DNA of 64,000 nt from DATFVA01 sp963711455 (GTDB lineage: Bacteria; Bacteroidota; Ignavibacteria; Ignavibacteriales; Ignavibacteriaceae): contig CAVQEH010000010.1 in NCBI GenBank assembly GCA_963711455.1, positions 310,001 through 374,000 on the forward strand, written 5' to 3'. The notes under the pieces are model-generated. The model was not told the DNA's origin. It made no database searches and was given only the letters and a program-made list of their open reading frames with translations. This document shows positions 19,263-28,026 of the stretch, piece by piece. The number at the start of each line of letters is the position of its first letter. The stretch's first letter is position 1. A program made the translations under genes and the position numbers.

Positions 19263-20027
19263 GTGATTTATATTAAGACTAAAAAAGAAATAGATTTTAT
19301 TAGAGAAAGTTGTAAGATTGTTGCCGAGACTTTGCAGTTAATGAAAGCAAACGTCAGAGTTGGAGTTACAACCAAAGAATTAGATCAGATTGCGGAAGAC
19401 TATATACTAAGCAACGGTGCAAAAGCCGCCTTTAAAGGATATTCCCAGGGCGGTTCATCAATAGATTACCCGGCTTCTATTTGTTCTTCTATTGATGATG
19501 AGGTAGTGCACGGTATTCCCGGTAACAGAGTTCTTAAAAATGGTGATATAATTTCTCTTGATGTGGGAGTTTACAAAAACGGATATTACGGTGATGCTGC
19601 TCTTTCCGTAGCAGTTGGTGAAATCTCAGAAGAGAAAAAGAAATTGATGGAAGTTACTGAAAAATCACTTTACCTCGGAATTGAAGAAGCTGTTTCAGGA
19701 AATCATGTTCACGATATTTCTTATGCCGTTCAATCTTATGTAGAATTTAATGGTTTTTCGGTTGTTCGTGATCTTTGCGGGCATGGTGTTGGAAAATATT
19801 TACACGAAGATCCTTCAATACCTAATTTTGGTAAAAAAGGAACTGGTGCGAAATTAAAAAATGGAATGACTCTGGCTATTGAGCCGATGGTTAATTTGGG
19901 TAACTATCATGTTAAAACCGCTGAAGACGGCTGGACAATTTTGACATCCGATGGTTCACCCTCTGCTCATTTTGAACATTCTATTTTAGTTTCGAATAAT
20001 AAAGCAGAAATACTGACTGTTTGTTAA
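19263..20027 (+). CDS. map: Methionine aminopeptidase, type I
   Basis: Removes initiator methionine from nascent proteins. 254 residues from GTG 19263, the only start that gives the family N-terminus MIYIKTKKEIDFIRES. The five metal ligands of the pita-bread fold are all visible: D100, D111, H174 (in GHGVGKYLHE), E207 (in AIEPMV) and E238 (in HFEHSILV). The stop codon shares one base with the infA start, so the two are translationally coupled. Confidence 0.96.
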   Translation: MIYIKTKKEIDFIRESCKIVAETLQLMKANVRVGVTTKELDQIAEDYILSNGAKAAFKGYSQGGSSIDYPASICSSIDDEVVHGIPGNRVLKNGDIISLDVGVYKNGYYGDAALSVAVGEISEEKKKLMEVTEKSLYLGIEEAVSGNHVHDISYAVQSYVEFNGFSVVRDLCGHGVGKYLHEDPSIPNFGKKGTGAKLKNGMTLAIEPMVNLGNYHVKTAEDGWTILTSDGSPSAHFEHSILVSNNKAEILTVC

Positions 20028-20245
20028 TGGCAAAACAAGGACCCATAAAAGTAGACGGAGTGGTAACTGAAACTTTACCAAACGCTCACTTCAAGGTCAA
20101 ACTGGATAATGGGCATGAGATTCTTGCGCATATTTCCGGCAAAATGAGAATGCATTTTATTAAAATTCTGGTTGGAGATAAAGTATCTGTTGAATTATCT
20201 CCATACGATTTAACTAAAGGTAGAATTACCTATAGATATAAATAG
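20027..20245 (+). CDS. infA: Translation initiation factor IF-1
   Basis: Small OB-fold initiation factor, 72 residues. The ATG at 20027 is chosen (one-base overlap with the map stop, TAATG), giving MAKQGPIKVDGVVTETLPNAHF; an in-frame TTG two codons upstream lies inside map and is unlikely. Core GHEILAHISGKMR and tail LTKGRITYRYK are canonical. Confidence 0.96.
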   Translation: MAKQGPIKVDGVVTETLPNAHFKVKLDNGHEILAHISGKMRMHFIKILVGDKVSVELSPYDLTKGRITYRYK

Positions 20246-20256
20246 CGGAGCAAATA

Positions 20257-20370
20257 ATGAAAGTAAGAGCATCTGTAAAAAAGATATGTGATAACTGCAA
20301 AATAATTAAACGCAAGGGCGTTGTAAGAGTAATTTGCAAAAACCCAAAACATAAACAGCGCCAGGGTTAA
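20257..20370 (+). CDS. rpmJ: 50S ribosomal protein L36
   Basis: Smallest ribosomal protein: 37 residues starting MKVRASVKKICDNC. The zinc ligands C11, C14, C27 and H32 are present, so this is the zinc-binding form. GGAG lies 8 bp upstream. It fills the gap between infA and rpsM exactly as expected. Confidence 0.95.
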   Translation: MKVRASVKKICDNCKIIKRKGVVRVICKNPKHKQRQG

Positions 20371-20397
20371 TTATTTTTAAAGGAAGGAGAATTTAAT

Positions 20398-20781
20398 TTG
20401 GCTCGTATATCAGGAGTTGATTTACCCAAGAATAAAAAAGTTCTGTTCGGCTTACAATATATTTTTGGAATTGGTCCAACAATATCCGGAGAGATACTTT
20501 CCAAATCAGGAGTTGATCCGAATAAGAAAATTGCAGATTTAACTGATGAAGAAGTTGCCCTAATAAGAGCTGCAATTACTGCTGATTATAAAGTTGAAGG
20601 TGCTCTTCGATCAGAAGTTCAGCAGAATATTAAAAGATTAATGGACATTGGAACTTACAGAGGTTTAAGACACAGAAGAGGATTACCGGCTCGCGGACAG
20701 AGAACCCGTACTAATTCCCGTACCCGTAAAGGTAAGAGAAAGACGGTCGCCGGTAAAAAGAAAACTCCTACTAAGAAGTAA
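20398..20781 (+). CDS. rpsM: 30S ribosomal protein S13
   Basis: S13 of the 30S head, which contacts P-site tRNA and the B1 bridges; 127 residues. TTG start at 20398 after AAGGAAGGAG. ARISGVDLPKNKKVLFGLQYIFGIG at the N-terminus and GLRHRRGLPARGQRTRTNSRTRKG at the C-terminus are diagnostic. First of the alpha-operon block. Confidence 0.96.
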   Translation: MARISGVDLPKNKKVLFGLQYIFGIGPTISGEILSKSGVDPNKKIADLTDEEVALIRAAITADYKVEGALRSEVQQNIKRLMDIGTYRGLRHRRGLPARGQRTRTNSRTRKGKRKTVAGKKKTPTKK

Positions 20782-20803
20782 ATGAAATAATGGAGAATAT
20801 CAA

Positions 20804-21190
20804 TTGGCTAAAGTAGTAAAGAAAACCAAAAAGAAAACCCATGTTGATGCAAACGGAGTAGCTCATATTAAAGCTACTTTTAACAACGTACATGTGACTT
20901 TAACTGATATTTATGGTAATACTATTTCCTGGTCATCTGCAGGAAAGAATGGATTTAAGGGCTCAAGAAAGAATACACCTTTTGCTGCCCAGGTTTCTGC
21001 AGAAGCTGCTGCAAAAGAAGCTTATGACCTCGGGTTAAGAAAAGTTGAAGTTCTTGTTAAGGGTCCGGGTTCGGGAAGAGAAGCAGCAATAAGAGCATTA
21101 AATACTGCAGGTTTGGAAATATCATCTATAAAAGATGTTACACCCATTCCGCATAATGGCTGCAGACCCCCTAAGAAAAGAAGAGTTTAA
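20804..21190 (+). CDS. rpsK: 30S ribosomal protein S11
   Basis: S11 of the platform; 128 residues. TTG start at 20804, following GGAG, giving MAKVVKKTKKKTHVD. HIKATFNNVHVTLTDIYGN and the C-terminal DVTPIPHNGCRPPKKRRV are hallmarks. Confidence 0.96.
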   Translation: MAKVVKKTKKKTHVDANGVAHIKATFNNVHVTLTDIYGNTISWSSAGKNGFKGSRKNTPFAAQVSAEAAAKEAYDLGLRKVEVLVKGPGSGREAAIRALNTAGLEISSIKDVTPIPHNGCRPPKKRRV

Positions 21191-21212
21191 ATTTATTTGG
21201 AGAAATAACTAA

Positions 21213-21839
21213 ATGGCAAGATACACGGACTCAGTTTGTAAATTATGCAGAAGAGAAAGGCAGAAGTTGTTTCTGAAAGGACAGAAGTGTTACACTGAAA
21301 AATGTCCCGTTGAAATCAGAAATTATCCGCCGGGACAACACGGAAATTCAAGAAGATCAAAAGTATCTGAATATGGTATTCAGCTCCGCGAAAAACAGAA
21401 GATTAAAAGAATTTATGGTTTGCTGGAAACACAGTTCAGAAATTATTTTGAGAAAGCAAATAAAGCCAAAGGTATTACCGGCGATAACCTTGTAAAGATT
21501 CTGGAAAGCAGGCTCGATAACGTGGTTTACCGCGTTGGGTTTGCTTCTTCAAGAAAACAGGCCAGGCAGCTTATAAGACACAGACACATTATAGTTAATG
21601 AAAGACTTGTTGATATTCCTTCTTATGTCTTGTCTGCCGGTGATATTATTAAAGTAAAAGAGAAGAGTAAGAAACTTGATGCCATTCACGGTTCTTTAAG
21701 GAGAGTTAAAGATACTACTTATTCATGGCTGTCAATTGATAAAGCCTCGCTGTCAGGAACATTCTTACAGGTTCCTGAAAGAGTTGACGTTCCTCTAAAT
21801 GCAAATGAACAGTTAGTTGTTGAGCTTTACTCAAAATAA
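21213..21839 (+). CDS. rpsD: 30S ribosomal protein S4 (zinc-finger form)
   Basis: S4, primary 16S rRNA binder and accuracy factor; 208 residues. The N-terminal Cys cluster (C9, C12, C26, C31) indicates the zinc-binding form. An S4 RNA-binding domain (LESRLDNVVYRVGFASSRKQARQLI) is in the middle. S4 often autoregulates the alpha operon; no pseudoknot was identified here. Confidence 0.96.
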   Translation: MARYTDSVCKLCRRERQKLFLKGQKCYTEKCPVEIRNYPPGQHGNSRRSKVSEYGIQLREKQKIKRIYGLLETQFRNYFEKANKAKGITGDNLVKILESRLDNVVYRVGFASSRKQARQLIRHRHIIVNERLVDIPSYVLSAGDIIKVKEKSKKLDAIHGSLRRVKDTTYSWLSIDKASLSGTFLQVPERVDVPLNANEQLVVELYSK

Positions 21840-21876
21840 TAATTAGAATTTTAAGATTAAATTAGAGGATAACTAA

Positions 21877-22872
21877 ATGAGTGTTTCATATTTAAAAATG
21901 CCTGAAAATGTTGTTTTAGATGAGTCAAGCTATTCGAACACGTATGGTAAATTTTCATTACAGCCGCTTGAGCGTGGTTACGGAGTTACTCTCGGTAATT
22001 CACTCAGAAGAGTGCTGTTATCTTCTCTCTCCGGCGCAGCAATAACTTCTGTAAAATTCAGCGGCGTGCTGCACGAATTCACTACGATTGAGGGTGTTGT
22101 TGAAGATGTTTCCGAAATAATACTGAACCTTAAACAGGTTCGTATGAAGCTTCTCAGCAAAAAGCCTAATAAAATTGATATCTCATTTGATGGTGATGGT
22201 GAATTTGCAGCATCTGATATTCAGAAGCACAGCAATGAAATTGAAATTCTTAATCCTGAACTTCACATTGCTTCTCTGAATAAAAGTGCAAAATTTGATA
22301 TCGAAATAAGAGTTGGTAAAGGAACCGGGTATGTTCCTTCATCAGAAAATGTTTCTCCTGATCAGACCATTGGTGTCATTCCAATCGATTCTATATTTAC
22401 CCCGATTAAGAATGTAAAATACGATGTGGAGAATGTTCGTATCGGCGATAGAAATGATTATGAAAAACTGACTGTTGAAATCTATACTGATGGATCTATT
22501 ACTCCGGATGATTCATTAACACAGGCAGCAAAAATACTAAGAGATCATATTCAGTTGTTTATTAATTTTGATATTGAGCAGGAAGAAGAGCAGGCTGTAA
22601 GCCAGAAAGATACTGAATACGAAAGGATCAGGAAAATATTATTAACTCCTGTTGATGACCTTGAGTTAAGCGTGAGATCTCATAACTGTCTTAAAGCAGC
22701 AAGCATTAAAAACCTTGCTGAACTTGTTAAAAGAGATGAATCGGAAATGCTCAGGTTCAGAAACTTCGGCAGGAAATCACTTGCTGAACTGATGGAGATA
22801 GTTGAGAACCTCGGACTCGAATTTGGTATGGATGTAGATAAATACCTGAAGGAAGAAACAGAAACAAACTAA
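21877..22872 (+). CDS. rpoA: DNA-directed RNA polymerase subunit alpha
   Basis: Alpha subunit that dimerises to seed polymerase assembly; 331 residues. Alpha-NTD (PLERGYGVTLGNSLRRVLLSSL) at residues 30-52, linker about 235-250, alpha-CTD with LELSVRSHNCLKAASIKNLAEL and RNFGRKSLAEL that contacts UP elements and activators. Between rpsD and rplQ, the standard position. Confidence 0.97.
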   Translation: MSVSYLKMPENVVLDESSYSNTYGKFSLQPLERGYGVTLGNSLRRVLLSSLSGAAITSVKFSGVLHEFTTIEGVVEDVSEIILNLKQVRMKLLSKKPNKIDISFDGDGEFAASDIQKHSNEIEILNPELHIASLNKSAKFDIEIRVGKGTGYVPSSENVSPDQTIGVIPIDSIFTPIKNVKYDVENVRIGDRNDYEKLTVEIYTDGSITPDDSLTQAAKILRDHIQLFINFDIEQEEEQAVSQKDTEYERIRKILLTPVDDLELSVRSHNCLKAASIKNLAELVKRDESEMLRFRNFGRKSLAELMEIVENLGLEFGMDVDKYLKEETETN

Positions 22873-22892
22873 TCTTGAATTAAAGGTTTATC

Positions 22893-23378
22893 ATGAGACA
22901 TAGATTAAAAGGAAGAAAGTTAAAGAGAACTGCCAGTCACCGCGCAGCTCTTATGAATGCGCTAACAACTTCCTTATTGAAGCATAAAAGAATAAAAACA
23001 ACCGAAGCTAAAGCCAAAGAAGCAAGAAAACATGTTGAGGCATTAATTACCAAAGCGAGGAAGAACGATCTTCATTCCAAAAGACAGGTAATGAGCCATA
23101 TAAGAGATAAGGAAGTGGTTAAAGAGCTTTTCGCTGAAATAGTTCCTAAAATAGGCGAGCGTCCCGGTGGTTATACCAGGGTTATTAAGCTCGGAAACAG
23201 GATTGGTGATGCAGCCAGTATGGCTATTCTTGAGCTTGTAGATTATAACGATGTAATAAATGCAAAAGCTGAAGAGCAGAAGGAAAAAAGAGAAGCAAAA
23301 AAAGCCAAGAAGGACGCTGAAAAGAAGCAGGAAGTTCCTGAGATACCAACAGAACAAATTTCTGCTGATAAAGGTTAA
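22893..23378 (+). CDS. rplQ: 50S ribosomal protein L17
   Basis: L17, 161 residues. The conserved domain (MRHRLKGRKLKRTASHRAALMNAL to YNDVINAK) is followed by about 40 residues of Lys/Glu/Ala-rich tail, common in Bacteroidota. It ends the ribosomal supercluster and is followed by a strong terminator. Confidence 0.95.
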   Translation: MRHRLKGRKLKRTASHRAALMNALTTSLLKHKRIKTTEAKAKEARKHVEALITKARKNDLHSKRQVMSHIRDKEVVKELFAEIVPKIGERPGGYTRVIKLGNRIGDAASMAILELVDYNDVINAKAEEQKEKREAKKAKKDAEKKQEVPEIPTEQISADKG

Positions 23379-23403
23379 GAACAAACAAGAAATAAATTTA
23401 TCG

Positions 23404-23437
23404 AAAGAGTAATCGGTTATCCGGTTACTCTTTTTTG
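23404..23437 (+). terminator. Intrinsic terminator ending the ribosomal supercluster
   Basis: A 13-bp stem with one T-G wobble (23404-23416 with 23421-23433) closes a TTAT tetraloop and runs directly into a T tract. It lies between rplQ and engB. It ends about 10 bp before the engB start codon, so engB may be expressed by read-through or from a promoter I did not resolve. Confidence 0.9.
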
Positions 23438-23446
23438 TTTTATAAG

Positions 23447-24034
23447 ATGTTCAAAGATCAACAGTTTATAAAATCTGTATATAATATAAAAGATATTCCG
23501 AAGTTTCGGCTTCCCGAGGTAATTTTATGCGGAAGATCGAATGTTGGGAAATCTTCTTTTATTAATTCTTTATTCAACAGGAAAAATCTTGCAAAGATAA
23601 GCTCAACTCCTGGTAAAACCCGTTCAATTAATTATTACCAGGTGGATGAAAAATTTTACCTTGTTGATCTTCCGGGTTATGGATATGCAAGAACAAGCTT
23701 AAAAGAAAGAGAATTCTGGGGTAAAATTATGTCCGAATATATTTCTCTCTCAGGTCATATTTCACTTGCAATTCATTTCATCGACAGTAGACATAATCCT
23801 ACAGAGCTTGACATTGAATTAAATTCTATGTTAAGAGATAATCAGATTACTTACCTGGTTTTGCTTAATAAAGTTGATAAGCTTAAACAATCTGAATTAG
23901 CTAACGCCAGGAAAAAGATTCTCGAATTTTTTCCTGAATTAATACCCGGAGAAAACCTGATACTTCATTCAGCAATAAAGAAAACCGGGAGAAAGGAAAT
24001 ACTGAATTATCTTTCAGCGCTGTTCTACCCTTGA
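23447..24034 (+). CDS. engB: Ribosome biogenesis GTP-binding protein EngB/YsxC
   Basis: TRAFAC-class GTPase needed for 50S maturation; 195 residues from ATG 23447 (an in-frame TTG at 23435 lies in the terminator T tract and is less likely). G1 GRSNVGKSS at residues 29-37, G3 DLPGYG, G4 NKVDK and G5 SAIKKTG are all present. Directly after the ribosomal cluster, consistent with its role. Confidence 0.94.
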   Translation: MFKDQQFIKSVYNIKDIPKFRLPEVILCGRSNVGKSSFINSLFNRKNLAKISSTPGKTRSINYYQVDEKFYLVDLPGYGYARTSLKEREFWGKIMSEYISLSGHISLAIHFIDSRHNPTELDIELNSMLRDNQITYLVLLNKVDKLKQSELANARKKILEFFPELIPGENLILHSAIKKTGRKEILNYLSALFYP

Positions 24035-24135
24035 TAGTTAGATTAAGGTATTTGTGAACCTTCTGGTTTTAACAGAAGAGTTTAACTTTAAACTTAAATT
24101 TGAATAAAGCAATCAACATTTATTTAATCCATTGT

Positions 24136-24164
24136 TTGCTATTATTAAACAGTAAGTATATATT
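24136..24164 (+). promoter_or_regulatory. Predicted promoter of the GAF-GGDEF gene
   Basis: TTGCTA (24136-24141), 17-bp spacer, TATATT (24159-24164), 36 bp before the start codon at 24201. Same architecture as three other promoters in the window. Confidence 0.55.
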
Positions 24165-24200
24165 TACTTCAAATTTTATCTTCCGGTTTTTCACTCGACT

Positions 24201-26051
24201 ATGGATAGAAGACAAAAGAAAAGAATCCTGATTTTCCTGCTGGTTCCGGTTCTTGCTGCAATCTTATTACTGACCGATGACCCCATTATCCGGTATATTA
24301 CAATAGCCGTGATCATTATATATGTTGCTTTTATAATTTTCCTCAGAGATACTATTAGGTTTGATAAGTCTTTTTCATCTCTTGAAATCGATGAAGCTAT
24401 TGAAGAACCATCGGCAGGACCAAAACAGGATTTTGAAGAATCTTTTAAAATAATTTCCGGGAATAAGCCGGAAATAATTACTGCCGAAAATTATGTTCCG
24501 GAATACCGGGCATCCAAAACCACACTAAAGCCACCTGATCTTAAAGAAAGATTTGAAGAGATAGCTAATGAAGCCGTTCCAGATGGCGTTGGACATGACG
24601 GGCAGTTTGGATTTGTCCTTGAAAAAATGCTTACTGTTATTAAAGAATCATATAATACTCACACCGCGATATTTTTCTGGTATAATAAAAAGAAAGAAAA
24701 ACTCTCTATTGAAAAATTTGTTTCAAGTTCAAATGAAATTGTAAACCGGAAGCTTGATATAGAAGATGATATCCTTAGTAAAATTGTTCAAAAAGGTGAA
24801 CCCGAATTACTAAGCGATATTTCCCCCGCTGCAGAAGCTGATGTAATCAGGTATTATTCGGAAGTCCAAGGGATCAGAAGTTTTGTTGGTGTTCCTCTTT
24901 TCTATGATAAATCTCTAATCGCAATTATCGCTGTCGATTCAAAAGTGGGAGATGCTTTTGGTATAGAAACTATTTATGCACTCGGCAGGTTTGTTCGTGT
25001 TATAACTATGATCATTTCAATATTTGAAGAGAAACATTCCGATTCGGTTTCACAGCAGAGATTGAAGGGTTTGCTAAGCTTAATAGGACCGGGAAGTAAA
25101 TTTGAAAATGACTCAGATTTAATAAGTACAATTCATAACTCCGTAGGATTTCTTCTCGGTTGGGATGCTTTTGCTTTCGTCTATTTTTATCCTGTGGATC
25201 AAAAATTTAAGACAGTAAAAATTATTAACAATACTTCGCTTAAATATATCGGGGAAAGTCTTGAAATAGATTTGAACGGAACACTGGTTGGGAAAAGCAT
25301 TATAACAGGAATCCCGGTTAAAATTGATGATACTTCGGGAGATCAATACACGCGTTATTCAAAAGCTGAAGATGTAAGCTTTGATGGATCATTCCTTGCA
25401 ATGCCTCTCATTTATAACAACCAGAATTACGGTGTACTATGTTTCGAAAGCTTAAAGAAGAATGCATTCTCGAATGCTGATGTGCAATTTTTGAAAAATG
25501 CGATGAACATTCTTTCATTTGTAATTTATTCATATTCAACACAGTCACTTTTAAAAAGTTACCTTGCTGTAGATGTTGAAACCAAAGCATTAAATACGGA
25601 GACATTTAAACAAAGATTAATTACAGATCTGGTTAAAGCTGAAAAAGTTCAGGTACCCGGAGCCGTAGCTTTGATAAGAATTGATGACTTTCTGGAGCAG
25701 GAATCTTTATTTGATGGAAATCCATTACCAAAAGTACTGACTACGGTAGCCGGTATTATTAGTGAGGAAATGACTTCGATGAATTTGTTTGGTAGAATAG
25801 GCGACAAAGTTTTCGCCGTTTATTTTTTCAATTCAAATACAAAAGAGGTCTTTCTCTGGGCTGAAAAGCTTCGCGTAAAAATTGCTCGTAAACCTATTGC
25901 AGTAGTTTCCAAACAGACAACCTATACGATCTCAGTCGGTATTGCTTCTTCAACCGGTAAAACCGATATTGATGAGGTGCTTCATAATGCAGATCTTGCT
26001 CTGCAGAAGGCTCTCGAACGCGGCGGAAACTCTGTAAAAAATATCAATTAA
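24201..26051 (+). CDS. Membrane GAF-GAF-GGDEF protein with degenerate GGDEF motif
   Basis: 616 residues. Two membrane spans at residues about 7-24 and 29-46, a variable linker, GAF domain 1 (about 130-275), GAF domain 2 (about 290-440), and a C-terminal GGDEF-type fold (about 455-612, with ISVGIASS and the terminal NADLALQKALERGGN helix). The signature is IGDKV where an active cyclase has GGDEF: the first Gly, the Glu and the Phe are replaced. It is therefore probably not a diguanylate cyclase and may act as a nucleotide or ligand sensor (inference). Preceded by its own promoter; deoB follows 23 bp later and could be co-transcribed. Confidence 0.82.
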   Translation: MDRRQKKRILIFLLVPVLAAILLLTDDPIIRYITIAVIIIYVAFIIFLRDTIRFDKSFSSLEIDEAIEEPSAGPKQDFEESFKIISGNKPEIITAENYVPEYRASKTTLKPPDLKERFEEIANEAVPDGVGHDGQFGFVLEKMLTVIKESYNTHTAIFFWYNKKKEKLSIEKFVSSSNEIVNRKLDIEDDILSKIVQKGEPELLSDISPAAEADVIRYYSEVQGIRSFVGVPLFYDKSLIAIIAVDSKVGDAFGIETIYALGRFVRVITMIISIFEEKHSDSVSQQRLKGLLSLIGPGSKFENDSDLISTIHNSVGFLLGWDAFAFVYFYPVDQKFKTVKIINNTSLKYIGESLEIDLNGTLVGKSIITGIPVKIDDTSGDQYTRYSKAEDVSFDGSFLAMPLIYNNQNYGVLCFESLKKNAFSNADVQFLKNAMNILSFVIYSYSTQSLLKSYLAVDVETKALNTETFKQRLITDLVKAEKVQVPGAVALIRIDDFLEQESLFDGNPLPKVLTTVAGIISEEMTSMNLFGRIGDKVFAVYFFNSNTKEVFLWAEKLRVKIARKPIAVVSKQTTYTISVGIASSTGKTDIDEVLHNADLALQKALERGGNSVKNIN

Positions 26052-26074
26052 TCTTTTAATAATCTAATTATATT

Positions 26075-27235
26075 TTGAATAATTTTTACCTGGTTATCCT
26101 TGATGGTGTAGGAATTGGCGAACTTCCTGATGCTGCAGATTACGGTGATGCAGAAAGCAACACATTGAAGCATATTTCCGAATCGGTTGATTTGAGATTA
26201 CCAAACCTTCAGAAACTTGGTCTCGGAAATATAGAAACTCTTAAAGGAATTCCGCCGGCTTCAAATCCTATTGCTTCGTATGGTAAGTTAAAAGAAATAT
26301 CCAAAGGAAAAGACTCAACTTCGGGACACTGGGAATTAGGTGGCTTATATGTTGATATTGATTTTTCATATTTTCCGTTGGGCTTTCCTGATGATATAAT
26401 TGAAAAATTTAAAGAGCTTACAGGATGCAAAGGAGTTCTCGGAAATAAAGCTGCTTCCGGTACTGAGATAATAAAAGAGCTTGGAGATGAGCACGTAAAA
26501 ACTGGGTTTCCAATTATTTATACTTCTGCTGACTCGGTTTTTCAAATAGCAGCACACGAGGGAATTATTCCCCTTCAACGATTGTATGAAATTTGTAAAA
26601 TTACGAGAGAACAGGTTTTAACTTCACCGATTATGATGGGAAGAGTTATAGCCCGTCCTTTTATTGGTACTTCCGGAAATTATACAAGAACGACAAACAG
26701 GAAAGATTATTCAATTGATCCGCCCGAGAAAACAATCCTGGACATTCTTTATGAGAATAAAATAAATACAGTTGCTATTGGTAAAATAAATGATCTTTTC
26801 AATTATAAAGGGATTAAATATTCACGTCAAACAAAATCCAATAAAGAAGGCTGTATTGAATTATTAAATTCAGCAAAAGAATTCTCGAATAGTTTTATGT
26901 TTGTGAATCTTGTCGATTTTGATGTTTACTATGGGCATAGAAATGATCCGGCTGGATTTGCTAAAGCATTAGAGGAATTTGATAATTTCCTGCCAGAATT
27001 TTTGAGCAAGCTTGATGAAAGCGACGCCTTTATAATTACTGCTGATCATGGTAATGATCCCACAACTCCCAGTACAGACCATAGCCGGGAATTTGTACCA
27101 CTGCTTTTTTATTATGCCAAATTAAAACCGTTAAATCTTGGAGAACGATCAACTTATTCTGATGCCGGAAAAACTGTCGCAGAATTTTTCAAAATCCCGA
27201 ATAGATTGAAGGGTACAAGTTTTTTAAATGGATAA
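26075..27235 (+). CDS. deoB: Phosphopentomutase
   Basis: Interconverts ribose-1-phosphate or deoxyribose-1-phosphate and the 5-phosphates in nucleoside salvage. 386 residues, alkaline-phosphatase superfamily. Metal-site motifs VILDGVGIGELPDA (N-terminus), the phosphorylated-Thr region KDSTSGHWELGG, and DHGNDPTTPSTDHSREFVP (C-terminus) are intact. The start is TTG at 26075; no strong ribosome binding site is visible. Next to two EutN-like genes, see findings. Confidence 0.93.
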   Translation: MNNFYLVILDGVGIGELPDAADYGDAESNTLKHISESVDLRLPNLQKLGLGNIETLKGIPPASNPIASYGKLKEISKGKDSTSGHWELGGLYVDIDFSYFPLGFPDDIIEKFKELTGCKGVLGNKAASGTEIIKELGDEHVKTGFPIIYTSADSVFQIAAHEGIIPLQRLYEICKITREQVLTSPIMMGRVIARPFIGTSGNYTRTTNRKDYSIDPPEKTILDILYENKINTVAIGKINDLFNYKGIKYSRQTKSNKEGCIELLNSAKEFSNSFMFVNLVDFDVYYGHRNDPAGFAKALEEFDNFLPEFLSKLDESDAFIITADHGNDPTTPSTDHSREFVPLLFYYAKLKPLNLGERSTYSDAGKTVAEFFKIPNRLKGTSFLNG

Positions 27236-27320
27236 ATCAAAAAAATAATTTTAATATGTTATTAAAAGGCAACTAAGAAGGATTAATCACATCTTATTCT
27301 GATAAATTAAAGTTTGATAA

Positions 27321-27349
27321 TTGAATTTTTTACAAATGAAAAGTATATT
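27321..27349 (+). promoter_or_regulatory. Predicted promoter before the EutN-like pair and rpoD
   Basis: TTGAAT (27321-27326), 17-bp spacer, TATATT (27344-27349), 43 bp before the first EutN-like start. It may drive both EutN-like genes, the sigma-factor gene and the NlpC/P60 gene, whose intergenic gaps are short (56, 17 and 5 bp). Confidence 0.58.
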
Positions 27350-27392
27350 AACGCGGCTATAAAGTAATAAATTCTTATTAAGAGAAATTATA

Positions 27393-27692
27393 ATGTTTTT
27401 AGGAAAAGTAATTGGAACTGTTTGGTCAACAAGAAAAGATGAAAATCTTATTGGAGCAAAATTTCTTATTGTCAGACAGCTTGATTTGAATTTAAAAGAA
27501 AAAGAACACTTTGTTGTAGCAGTGGATAGCGTGGGGGCAGGAGAGGGAGAGGTAGTGCTTGTTGCTACCGGAAGCTCATCAAGACAAACCGAATTCACAA
27601 AAAATAAACCCGTTGATGCCGTAATTATGGCAATAGTTGACAAGCTTGACATTGCCTTGAAAGAATATCTTACAAATCAGGAAGTAGAATAG
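27393..27692 (+). CDS. EutN/CcmL family microcompartment vertex (BMC-P) protein 1
   Basis: 99 residues matching the EutN/CcmL fold: GKVIGTVWSTRKDENLIGAKFLIV at the N-terminus, then the AVDSVGAGEGEVVLVATGSSSR strand-turn and the PVDAVIMAIVDKLD segment. Family members form pentamers that cap the vertices of bacterial microcompartments. No hexameric BMC-H shell gene and no encapsulated enzyme cluster is in the window, so a shell role is unproven. A paralogue follows 56 bp downstream. Confidence 0.85.
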   Translation: MFLGKVIGTVWSTRKDENLIGAKFLIVRQLDLNLKEKEHFVVAVDSVGAGEGEVVLVATGSSSRQTEFTKNKPVDAVIMAIVDKLDIALKEYLTNQEVE

Positions 27693-27748
27693 CTGGCAAT
27701 TAAAGGAAAATAACCGGCCTGAATTTTAAAATGAAAATGGTATAATAA

Positions 27749-28009
27749 TTGTTTTTAGGAAAGGTAATCGGTAATATTTGGGCAACACGTAAATACAGTG
27801 CCCTGGAAGGCTTTAAACTTATGTTCGTCCAGCCAATTAATTATGAGCATAAGGAAACAGGCGAACCGATAATTGCAGTGGATACAGTTGGTGCCGGACC
27901 GGGAGAGATAATAATTTATATTACCGCATCTGAAGCCGTTATTCCTCTACCGGTGGATATGGCACCCGTTGACGCTTCAATTGTGGGAATTGTTGACACG
28001 ATAAAATAA
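27749..28009 (+). CDS. EutN/CcmL family microcompartment vertex (BMC-P) protein 2
   Basis: 86 residues, paralogous to the preceding gene: it starts GKVIGNIWATRKYSALEGFKLMFVQ and has VDTVGAGPGEIIIYITASEA and PVDASIVGIVDTIK. Start is TTG at 27749 (MFLGKVIG, the same N-terminus as its neighbour), since the nearby ATGs are out of frame or run into a stop. It lacks the last 13 residues of paralogue 1. Seventeen bp before the sigma-factor gene. Confidence 0.84.
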   Translation: MFLGKVIGNIWATRKYSALEGFKLMFVQPINYEHKETGEPIIAVDTVGAGPGEIIIYITASEAVIPLPVDMAPVDASIVGIVDTIK

Positions 28010-28026
28010 TATTTGGAGTATTTTTT

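Noticed and set aside
23043..23384. 113-codon open frame antisense to rplQ
   Set aside because: Phe/Leu-rich translation of the Lys/Glu-rich L17 tail on the other strand; a typical shadow.
27287..27652. 121-codon open frame antisense to the first EutN gene
   Set aside because: It mirrors a real gene; Ser/Thr-rich shadow composition without motif support.
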